A stretch of DNA of 64,000 bases from Ypsolopha sequella (Eukaryota > Arthropoda > Insecta > Lepidoptera > Ypsolophidae). The DNA is taken from the NCBI GenBank assembly GCA_934047225.1, contig OW204005.1:21274396-21338395 (forward strand). Reading direction: 5' to 3'. Position numbers and translations under genes: made by a program. Of the stretch, positions 9,084 to 17,332 are shown in pieces (the first letter of the stretch is position 1; each line of letters begins with the position of its first letter). The notes under the pieces are model-generated. The model made no database searches, was not told where the DNA came from, and saw only the letters and a list, made by a program, of their open reading frames with translations.

Positions 9084-12000
9084 TACTCCCCCTCTAGTTC
9101 AGGAGAACGTCCTCGCTCCTGGACTAGGACTTCCTTCTTTTTTACTGGGCGTCCTCGTTTCCTCTTTGGAATCACGGGTTTTGGTGGTGAGGTGTTGGCG
9201 TTCTTGATGTAGATGGAAAGGTCCCGAACGTGGTATTTACCAAGGATTGTATTTGGCTGATCCACATGTGTCAAAGTAAAAGTCGTGGGACTTATCTTCT
9301 CTGAGATGCAGTAAGGACCATCGCGCTTCGGGGCGAACTTTGCCGTTACGTTCTTCGCTGCATTGCTAAGCACGTGAGATTTTAATAGAACTAGGTCACC
9401 TACATGAAAGGTATCTGCAGGTCGTCGGGACTTGTCAGCGTACTCCTTGATTTTGTCTTGCTGGATCTCAACACGCTCACGAATAGCTGGAAGATTGTTA
9501 GTAAATCTCCTCAAGTACGGTGTTATCTGGGGAATAAAATTGTTTTTATCTAATATTGCACGAAGGTCGTGGGTGACCTCTGTGGGAGACCTCATTTCTC
9601 GGGCAAAAGTCAAATAAGCCGGTGACATACCAGTAGTTCGGCATTTTACACCATTCAAGGCGAAACGGATCATCGGCAACTTTTCTACCCAGGAGGTGTG
9701 GTCTTCTCCCACGAGTTGCGCTAGCATTGCCTTCAGGTCACGGTTTTTCCTTTCTGCAGGATTTGCTTCTGGATGATACAGCGGTACGAGGTTTTGCTTT
9801 ATATCCAGGACTGCCATGCATTGGCGCATAACTGCAGATACAAATTGAACACCGTTGTCCGATATGACTCTACGAGGCAAGCCGAATCTCATGAAATACT
9901 CTTCGATAAGGACACGAGCGCATGCTTCCGCAGTTGCGTCTTTTAGAGCGAACAATTCTGTCCACCTCGTCGCTGTGTCTTCAACTAGTAGAATCCAACG
10001 CTCCCCCTGGTTTGCTTCCGGTAGAGGTCCGAAAAGGTCTATCGCAAGTACCTCGTTCCTTTGGTTCATTACCGGGGTCTGGAGGAGACCAGGTGGTTTG
10101 GCATTGGTTGCTTTGTATCGTTGACAGTGGATGCAGGCCTTAACGTAGTCAGTAATGATTCTCCGCATCCCTGTAAAATAATATAATTGCGCTACCTTTT
10201 GGTAGGTTCGGTCGATTCCTGGATGGCCGGCCAACGGCGAATCATGTAACTCTTTTAGAATAGTAGCTACTTGATCGGCAGGAATCACCAGTTGTGGGGA
10301 CTCAGACTCTGAGTCAGGGTTGTACCGATACAGTACACCTTGGTTCATAAGGTATCCTCTTTCATACCACCTATCCATTGCAACCTCATCAGAACCTTCA
10401 AGATCTTTTACGATTTTAACCACTTCTGGATCGGATAGCTGTTCCTGTCGCAGCTGGTCAGGTGACTTCGTGGGCAGATCACAAATGATGGAGCAAACGC
10501 CGCAGCTGTCACGACTTTCGTTGGAGCAAATAGGCCTGCTCAGTGTATCTGCTACCACGTTAGCTTTTCCTGGTGTATATTCGAACTTGATATCGAAGGA
10601 CTGGAGCTTCAAGGCCCAACGGGCTAACCTACCGGTTGGTGTTTTTAAGGTGAGCAGCCAACGCAGCGGTTGATGATCACTTCCGATAACGACAGGTTGG
10701 CCGTCAAGGTAAGAGCGAAAACGTTCGACCGCCCAAACGACAGCAAGTGCTTCACGCTCTGTCGTAGAGTAATTGCGTTCCGCATTGTTAAGGAGTCGAC
10801 TGGCGTATTCTATCGGTCTTTCGTCCTTGCCTTCTCCCTGTAGCAAGACTGCGCCCACGGCGTAGTTGCTCGAATCTGTACGCAGAATAAAGGGGCTGTT
10901 GAAATCAGGCTGAACCAGTATCGGTGCAGTGGTAAGTAACTTTTTTAGTTCTTCGAAAGCCTGGGACTGCTCTGAGCCCCAAGCCCAAACTTGACTCTTT
11001 CTTGTCAAACGTGTTAGTGGTTCGGCTATTTTAGAAAAGTCCGGAATGAACTTTCGGAACCATGAGCACGTTTGCAGAAACGTCCTTAGGTGTTTCAAAT
11101 TTTCAGGTTCCTTCATCTCGAGGACGGCGCTCACTTTCCGAGGATCAGTGGAAATACCTTCTTGGGTAATTATATGCCCAAGGTACCTAACGCTTTCACG
11201 TGCGAATGCACACTTCTCCCGGTTCACGTGGAGTTTGAACTCTTCGAGTCTTTTCAACACCAAGTCAAGGTCTTTCAGATGTTGTTGGAAACCTTCTGAT
11301 ATGATCAGAAGGTCATCCATATATGCCAGGATCGTTACTTCTTTTAGCGCTGAGCAGGTACGGAGTCGGTCAATCAAGCGCTGAAAGGTCGCCGGCGCAT
11401 TTTTAAGTCCAAACGGCATTTTCTTGAAGCGATACGTACCGAGAGGCGATATGAAAGCTGTTTTATCTCTGTCAGCTTCACGTACGTTCACCTGCCAGTA
11501 AGAAGACCGAAGATCAAGAGTGCTCATGTAACAATCCCGCTTTGTTGAGTGAAGAAGTTCATCGATGCGTGGCATCGGATATGAATCAGATTTCGTGATG
11601 GCGTTAAGGCGTCTATAGTCAACGCAAAACCGAATTTTCCCATCGGGCTTCGGCACCATAAGTGCCGGTGAACACCATGCTGATTCACATTCCTCAATGA
11701 CATCGTCTTCGAGCATTTTGTCAATTTCCTTCTTCATCAACTCTTTCTTAGATGGATTCAACCGATACGGCGGTACCGCTATTGGCGGGTGATTTCCTGT
11801 TTCAATGCGGTGTTCCGCAAAAGGTGTAGGACCTCCCCCTGCTTCAAAAATATTTGCGTGTCTGACGAGGACTTCAGCAAGCGCATTACGCTCAGCTGTA
11901 TTAAGAAGAACGCCTTCGTCACCACGGAGAACGTTAGCAGAAGAGCAGCCTGTACATCTAGAGATAGGTTCAAAAAGGAGCTTATGCTGAACAGTATCAT

Positions 12001-14452
12001 TTTTACTTAAGTACCAGATCTCCTTGTAAAAATCTATCACTACTCCTGCAGCAGTAATAAAATCAATACCGAGAAGTGTTTCGTTGTTTGTTGATTGTGG
12101 AAAAATCAGGAACGGGATTGTAATGACCGTCTGTTCTAACCTTACTGTAAGAGATGTAGTAAGCACCTCCATGTCCCGCACGTGACCATCTGCAAGCTTG
12201 ATCTGTCGTGTCGAAGGAGCGAGGGGGTGACCCTTCTTCAGTAGGAGAGCGTATAGCGTATGTCCGGCAATACAATGTTTCGCGGCAGTATCAATTAAAG
12301 CCGTTCCGGTAAGACCCAAAATTTCAATTTTGAAAATAGGACGTAATTCGCGGTACCTAACGAGCCTGTCGCGGCAATTTCCGGGCGATACATTGTCTCC
12401 ACTACATATACAGTCATTAAAATTACAATTTTTAACATCATAAGATAAATCCGCAAATTTCACAAATTTATGGTTACTACATTTTTCCATAGCACGTGAA
12501 GGGTTAAAAATAAAATCGGAGTTGCAATTTTTCACACTATCGGACGGATCCACAAATTTTACAAAATTATGGTTACTACATTTTTCCATTGCACGTGAAG
12601 GGTTAAAAACATTATCATCATTACGGTTAACCACATGCATGTCATCATCACTAACAGAATTATTTTGAATTTTATTGAAATCACTCTTCATGTTTTCCCT
12701 AGAAACAAAGTTATGGGTGCTGTTTTTCTGAGAATTATGCGCAACATCAATTGATAAATTATTAGACATTTGTCTATGCTCACATAATGCTGGATCAGAA
12801 CTATTATAATTATTCATCGAATAAATGTCAGCCTGTATATTCGTCCCAAAATTTTCATCCTGTATTTGTGATGAAAAATGTTCAACCTGTATATTTGTCG
12901 GAAACTTTTCATCCTGTATATGTGATGAAAAATTTTCAACCTTTAAATTTGTCGAAAATTTTTCATCCTGTGTCTCTATGGACAAATTATCACATTTTGG
13001 TGGTCGATTGTACAAGTTATCGCGGAAACGTGAAACATTTTCATCGACATCGAAACACTTTTCTACCGTGCTGTCCATACACATATTTACACTATAAAAA
13101 TGTTGCTCGTTGTTGCACCGTTTGCAATTCTCGCGACTAACGTTTGTCAAACCACATTTGTAACACGAAATAGGTGCGTTCATGTTATTAGTAAGTACAT
13201 CAGCTGACTCACCCTTTTCCGCTAACTTACGGCACTGATCGCGTTTGTGTCCATAGTGCTTACAGTACACGCAGAAAGGACGTTGTGTACGGCCGTTTCG
13301 TTCACGATCTTCGCGCAGCGCCGGAGTGACGACAGCGGGAGTGCTCGGCGGGACGAAGGAGGGGGGGACTGCGGTCGCGGCGGGCGGGGCGCGTGCACCG
13401 GACACCGTAGCAACAACGCGCGGCGGCGGCGGCGGCGGCTTTTCAAAGGCACGCTGCGGCGGCGTATCAAAGGCGCGCGACGGCGGCGGCAGCGCGGATG
13501 GGGGGGGTGCTCGGGGATTTCGCTCATTTCGTACGATCGTACCTCTCCCTGGCTCACTCATGGAATCTTCAATATTTCTCGCATGCCGGAGAAGTTCTGT
13601 GAATGATGTGAATTCCTCTCTTCGTAGTCTCTTTCTGATCCTGGCGTGCATGAGGCCGTATATCATGTCTAGTTTCGCATTTTCTGTGATATCGTTTTGA
13701 GGAAGCCTCGACATGAGTGCACGTATTCTAGACACAAATATGTCGGTATTTTCGAGTCCTTGCGGGTTTGCAAAAATATCTATGTATATACGGTGAGGGG
13801 GGCGTCGGTCGCCGTATGCGTTTATCAGATTTTCCTTCGCATCGTTCCAACCGCGTATCTGATCTTTTAGTCCTTGCCACCAGATAGAAGCGTTGCCAAG
13901 CAACAACATAGATAGTCCTTTCACTACGTTCGAATCTGAGACGTTGGCACAATCAATATAGCTCTCGACGGCATCAAGGAATGCTTCCACCGATTCATTT
14001 GGTCCACCGCTGAATGTAGATTTACAGCGAGCCAGAGTACCTTCGTGTCCGACCGGCTGCGACGTCCTCATCACAGACTGAAGAATGTCTTTGAACGCTT
14101 CCGTCTGTGTCCTCTGTAAAGAAGTTATGAGTGAGGCTACGTTTTCTTCTGAAAACGTCATTTCGCTGCGGTGGTAAGGGGTGGAGGCGTAATGAGTGCC
14201 GCCGGCCGCGTTCGTATAGCGCTGGCTCTGCGGTGTTTCCTCTCCACTTAAAACACGTTGGTCTTCCGTAGCTGGTGCGTTGGATGATGGGGCAATTGGT
14301 GTTTGACCCGGTAACTGACCCGGTAATAGACCCGGGGTCTCGGTCGGAGCGGGTGGTTGGTTGTTTTCGTTATCAGTACCGTCATGGCTTCTCAGCTTCA
14401 TTTGATGGTTATTCATGATGATTGGTAATGTCCAAAAATACACACAAATCAC
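9011..14452 (-). CDS. gag-pol: Gag-Pol polyprotein of a Ty3/gypsy retrotransposon
   Basis: One uninterrupted frame of 1813 codons. Residues about 145-300 form an Arc-like capsid (WWQGL, PNESVEAFLDAVESYI). A Pro-rich linker (315-380) leads to a CCHC zinc knuckle CVYCKHYGHKRDQC (394-407) and a second Cys cluster CYKCG...CKRC (430-446). An Asn-rich linker with internal repeats spans about 490-680. The protease motif is ALIDTAA (718-724). Reverse transcriptase has YMDD at 1044-1047; RNase H starts at RTDSSN (1191) and has TEREAL. Integrase has an H-H-C-C zinc site (1403-1443) and a D-D-35-E triad (D1472, D1532, E1567), then a GPY-type motif and an AT-hook-like KRKRGRP near the end. There is no gag/pol frameshift, so Gag and Pol come from one reading. 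The first Met (14452) may not be used; Met at 14416 or 14401 is equally plausible. The C-terminal 24 residues are encoded by the LTR. Confidence 0.95.
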   Translation of the reverse strand: MICVYFWTLPIIMNNHQMKLRSHDGTDNENNQPPAPTETPGLLPGQLPGQTPIAPSSNAPATEDQRVLSGEETPQSQRYTNAAGGTHYASTPYHRSEMTFSEENVASLITSLQRTQTEAFKDILQSVMRTSQPVGHEGTLARCKSTFSGGPNESVEAFLDAVESYIDCANVSDSNVVKGLSMLLLGNASIWWQGLKDQIRGWNDAKENLINAYGDRRPPHRIYIDIFANPQGLENTDIFVSRIRALMSRLPQNDITENAKLDMIYGLMHARIRKRLRREEFTSFTELLRHARNIEDSMSEPGRGTIVRNERNPRAPPPSALPPPSRAFDTPPQRAFEKPPPPPPRVVATVSGARAPPAATAVPPSFVPPSTPAVVTPALREDRERNGRTQRPFCVYCKHYGHKRDQCRKLAEKGESADVLTNNMNAPISCYKCGLTNVSRENCKRCNNEQHFYSVNMCMDSTVEKCFDVDENVSRFRDNLYNRPPKCDNLSIETQDEKFSTNLKVENFSSHIQDEKFPTNIQVEHFSSQIQDENFGTNIQADIYSMNNYNSSDPALCEHRQMSNNLSIDVAHNSQKNSTHNFVSRENMKSDFNKIQNNSVSDDDMHVVNRNDDNVFNPSRAMEKCSNHNFVKFVDPSDSVKNCNSDFIFNPSRAMEKCSNHKFVKFADLSYDVKNCNFNDCICSGDNVSPGNCRDRLVRYRELRPIFKIEILGLTGTALIDTAAKHCIAGHTLYALLLKKGHPLAPSTRQIKLADGHVRDMEVLTTSLTVRLEQTVITIPFLIFPQSTNNETLLGIDFITAAGVVIDFYKEIWYLSKNDTVQHKLLFEPISRCTGCSSANVLRGDEGVLLNTAERNALAEVLVRHANIFEAGGGPTPFAEHRIETGNHPPIAVPPYRLNPSKKELMKKEIDKMLEDDVIEECESAWCSPALMVPKPDGKIRFCVDYRRLNAITKSDSYPMPRIDELLHSTKRDCYMSTLDLRSSYWQVNVREADRDKTAFISPLGTYRFKKMPFGLKNAPATFQRLIDRLRTCSALKEVTILAYMDDLLIISEGFQQHLKDLDLVLKRLEEFKLHVNREKCAFARESVRYLGHIITQEGISTDPRKVSAVLEMKEPENLKHLRTFLQTCSWFRKFIPDFSKIAEPLTRLTRKSQVWAWGSEQSQAFEELKKLLTTAPILVQPDFNSPFILRTDSSNYAVGAVLLQGEGKDERPIEYASRLLNNAERNYSTTEREALAVVWAVERFRSYLDGQPVVIGSDHQPLRWLLTLKTPTGRLARWALKLQSFDIKFEYTPGKANVVADTLSRPICSNESRDSCGVCSIICDLPTKSPDQLRQEQLSDPEVVKIVKDLEGSDEVAMDRWYERGYLMNQGVLYRYNPDSESESPQLVIPADQVATILKELHDSPLAGHPGIDRTYQKVAQLYYFTGMRRIITDYVKACIHCQRYKATNAKPPGLLQTPVMNQRNEVLAIDLFGPLPEANQGERWILLVEDTATRWTELFALKDATAEACARVLIEEYFMRFGLPRRVISDNGVQFVSAVMRQCMAVLDIKQNLVPLYHPEANPAERKNRDLKAMLAQLVGEDHTSWVEKLPMIRFALNGVKCRTTGMSPAYLTFAREMRSPTEVTHDLRAILDKNNFIPQITPYLRRFTNNLPAIRERVEIQQDKIKEYADKSRRPADTFHVGDLVLLKSHVLSNAAKNVTAKFAPKRDGPYCISEKISPTTFTLTHVDQPNTILGKYHVRDLSIYIKNANTSPPKPVIPKRKRGRPVKKKEVLVQERGRSPELEGEYIANRPSVLPPRASRGKPPVRFTD
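9086..9096 (-). other. Polypurine tract of the gypsy element
   Basis: On the - strand AGAGGGGGAGTA lies directly before the 3' LTR start TATAGC. It overlaps the coding frame, which runs through into the LTR. Confidence 0.8.
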
Positions 14453-14485
14453 AAATCACAGTTAGTACACACGCAGTTTACGCGC

Positions 14486-14506
14486 TATTTTACGTTGAGG
14501 CGCCAT
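14486..14506 (-). other. Primer-binding site, tRNA-Lys-like
   Basis: On the - strand TGGCGCCTCAACGTAAAAT begins two bases after the 5' LTR ends. TGGCGCC followed by CAACGT resembles the tRNA-Lys primer sites of gypsy-type elements. The assignment to Lys rests on the first seven bases and the CAACGT block. Confidence 0.75.
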
Positions 14507-14507
14507 T

Positions 14508-14842
14508 TATGAGAGGGGTTTCTCCCATGGATTGAGTTTTTAACGAAGAAAACACAGAGATCAGTTCACAATAAAGCGTCTATTCAAAGGTTTCACAAAT
14601 CTGAACTAATCTAGGGCTTCTAAACTACGATAACTTATTTTACGTGGGATTCGATTAGCGCGCGCGTGTGGTTGCTTACAAGCTGTGTGTGGCGGTCGCT
14701 CTCAGACTGACTGACCGGCGTGTGAGCAACGCTAGCGACACGGCGGTAAGGCGGTGCACGCATGCGCTTTTAATCAGTAAAGCGCACTGGAGGTTTACCG
14801 CGAGAGGCTCTAGGTGGCAGTACGGAAGGCCGGTTTGCTATA
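14508..14842 (-). repeat. 5' LTR of the gypsy element
   Basis: 335 bp, same sequence as 8749-9083. It should hold the promoter; no clear TATA box was assigned. Followed outside by ATGT at 14843-14846. Confidence 0.93.
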
Positions 14843-15118
14843 ATGTATATTACACTAGCGACCGGTTTCGTTATAAGAACATCGTCAGGCTATTGGATAC
14901 GAATCATGGGATGGAAAATGTATTTCGTCTTTGTTTACATTTGTGATGTGATGGATGATGGATGATGGAAATGTAAACAAAGACGAAATACATTTTCCAT
15001 CTCATGATTCGTATCCAATAGCCTGACGATGTTATTATAACGAAACCGGTCGCTAGTGTAATATACATATAAAAGTGGAACAGTTACCAAGAATGTGTTT
15101 TATTGACAAGATGTTACA
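14843..15118. mobile_element. Right part of the interrupted fold-back element
   Basis: 14847-14945 and 14962-15062 are inverted copies (ACTAGCGACCGGTTTCG, GCTATTGGATACGAATCATG, ATGTAAACAAAGACGAAATA), separated by a short (GATG)n spacer. 15063-15118 is the inverted copy of 8675-8743. The original element was a palindrome of about 365 bp before the gypsy insertion. Confidence 0.85.
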
Positions 15119-15469
15119 ATAAATAAGTACCTAGTTAAGTTAAATAAAACTACAGTTTAGTATCTAATAATTTATTTGACAATGTAATGGATAAGTCTCG
15201 ATGAAAATGACCGAAGTTACGTACAGTACATAATGAGTTTTAACAATAAATAAAATTTTATAGCAATAACAGCTTAGAAGGTAGATTAATAACTTTGTCT
15301 TGTTTATAATTAAGTAATGTATCAATTAAGTACAATTAGTTACGTACATGTACAACAAAATGTAGAAAGACAGAATGGGATATATTATACTGCCTCGTGT
15401 TATTAAAATTCGTTTATTTTCCTAATCTTGAGACATGATTTCGAAACACGTATTGTAAAGAAATCACAA
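15119..15469. other. Intergenic, nothing recognised
   Basis: AT-rich, no long frame and no repeat shared within the window. Confidence 0.4.
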
Positions 15470-15723
15470 TATACAAGGTGACTTTTTGATTATCGTCCAA
15501 ATTCACACTGGAGGCTTGGTAAGTGATCAGCATCATGAATCGATAAAAATTTTTGTGAAATTCGTATAATGAAATTTCGACTTCCCATAGTAATTCGCTC
15601 CCAGTCCTGAGTGAATATGTGAAGTTGAAATTTATTTTTGGGAATCTTACAAAAATCGTTGTTGGTTGGTGCTAATCACTTACCAAGGCTCAAGTATGAA
15701 TTTGGACGATTCACCTTGTATAC
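15470..15723. mobile_element. MITE, CAAGGTGACTTTT family
   Basis: Starts TATACAAGGTGACTTTTTGA and ends GATTCACCTTGTATA. The arms share CGTCCAAATTCA...CTTGGTAAGTGAT and its complement ATCACTTACCAAG...TGAATTTGGACG. Related copies lie at 21318-21815 and, as a fragment, 53632-53690. Confidence 0.8.
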
Positions 15724-16454
15724 AGGATGTAAATGGACTGCTATCTTTAAATGAAACCACATCCTCAACTGATCATACTGAACAACTTTCTCGAGGAAAT
15801 TCGCGCAAATAAAATAATTCGTCTACCTCTCCATACTAACTTTATGAACGTTTTCTGAATTTTGAATGGACAAGTCTATTTTTTTTTTTTCATTTACTCG
15901 TTTATAAGTATTTCTTTGGGAAAGTCATCCAATATGATCAGTAGAGTACTATCGAGAAAAAATCCGCAGACCAGAATTGTTAAAAAACAAAAACGTCATT
16001 GCGGTTAAACGTAATTTAAATCGATGTGTGACGTTAGTTTTTGCCAAAACTCGCATTATGTTATGCATCGATATTTATTTTTATTTGATTCTTCGTAATG
16101 TTATTATTAACGAAGTGAATCTATCGAATCAAAACGCTATAAAATGTTATAAAACGTTTGTTATTAAAATAAAATAAAAATACATTTTTATTTTCACGAA
16201 TATACTTAATAATACTTATCCCATTCTTTCTCCTATTATATTCAATGAGTGTGCTACAAAAGGCGCTTTCGGAACGCATTTTCCATACGGAAACTTGTAT
16301 CTACAGTTGCGTCCCAAAAACGTAGGTATCCATGGGCTACAAATAACGTATTTTGTTATCTGCTACTCCTTATTAAAACGGGCAAATACAACGAACACAA
16401 AACAATTCATCACGCATATAATTATATCGTGCGTGTTTCCAAATCTGGACTGTC
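15724..16454. other. Intergenic, nothing recognised
   Basis: AT-rich, with one poly-T run near 15880. The small frames at 15977-16177 and 16249-16560 have no motif; the second runs into the SINE. Confidence 0.35.
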
Positions 16455-16713
16455 ACTAGGAACAGTAAACACTCACACACCCTCTTTTCTCCGACGATTT
16501 TTACAACGACCAGAGGTGAGCCTTATTGCTGTACTTCGGGCACAAATACATGGTTTATGACATGCAGGTTTCCCTTTACCCTCAGCAAAATCTACAAAAA
16601 TCTACTATGGACATAAATTCCGAAAAACTCATCTTAGATCGTCAGGATTTGAACTCGCGTCTCGAGTTTTTGAATCCGCAGCGTCAGACCGAGCTAGCGC
16701 TGCTTCTTAGATA
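16455..16713 (-). mobile_element. tRNA-derived SINE, full-length copy
   Basis: On the - strand the head (16713-16643) has an A-box-like TAGCTCGGTCTG and a B-box-like GAGTTCAAATCC. It is followed by GAGTTTTTCGGAATTTATGT and the family body with TTGTGCCCGAAGTACAGCAA. Same order as the + strand copy at 41606. Confidence 0.8.
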
Positions 16714-16902
16714 AATGAAGAGGTCAAATCAAGAAGTATATGAAATACATGAAAAACAATCAAAAGTTTTGGACCCTTACAATTTAATATTTATACAGCT
16801 ACATACTATTATGTTAAATTTAAAATGATGGAACTAAAATTACAAGAAATGCTGTCTTGGATACTATGTATAATGCAGCTATTTATTAAACAGGCTGTTT
16901 AA

Positions 16903-17328
16903 GGCGCTCTTATCCCAAAATCAGTAATTTCAAAGTCAAATAGAACTTTCAAATATCGTCTAAAACTTCAAAAAAAAAAAACGCAATGTAGTTCGAACCT
17001 TTATCTAGGTCTTCCACGCATGCGTTACACGATCAGATAAACTTTGCTCGATAGAAATAATTCACGAACACAGCATGTAATAAGACCTTTCAAATCATGC
17101 CATTTCCATAATTCCACTCTTTTATTAACGAAACATATCTGGTAATATTGCTCTTTAAATTTTCTAGGTCGACCACGTAAGTGGGTTTTAATAAATATAT
17201 CCCTTATTTTTAAACAATTTAAAAATCGATAAAAACAACGAAAAAGTACAAAAGTGTGGTTATTTTCTTTACTCCTTACACGTAAAGAAAAAGACAACAG
17301 AGAGTCACTCTTCTGGGATAAGAGCGCC
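16903..17328. mobile_element. TTAA-bordered element, GGCGCTCTTATCCCA ends
   Basis: Starts GGCGCTCTTATCCCA and ends TGGGATAAGAGCGCC, with TTAA at 16899-16902 and 17329-17332. 426 bp, non-coding. The body contains the block CTCGATAGAAATAATT that recurs in other TTAA-bordered elements at 43.9, 51.6 and 54.1 kb. Confidence 0.8.
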
Positions 17329-17332
17329 TTAA

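Larger units (their letters stand above)
8749..14842 (-). mobile_element. Complete Ty3/gypsy LTR retrotransposon (6094 bp)
   Basis: Two 335-bp LTRs, a 4-bp ATGT duplication, a primer-binding site next to the 5' LTR, a polypurine tract before the 3' LTR and one long open gag-pol frame. There is no envelope frame. The LTR ends are TATAGC... and ...CTCATA in element orientation rather than TG...CA. The two LTRs appear identical over all 335 bp by eye, which indicates a very recent insertion. All enzymatic motifs are intact, so it may be active or only recently silenced. It sits in intergenic DNA downstream of the coiled-coil gene, inside an older fold-back element. Confidence 0.95.

Noticed and set aside
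11046..13700. Frames of 60-124 codons opposite the gypsy gag-pol
   Set aside because: Shadows of the long - strand frame; composition follows the antisense of gag-pol codons.
9011..14452. Endogenous retrovirus with envelope
   Set aside because: No frame between pol and the 3' LTR; pol itself runs into the LTR, so it is an env-less retrotransposon.
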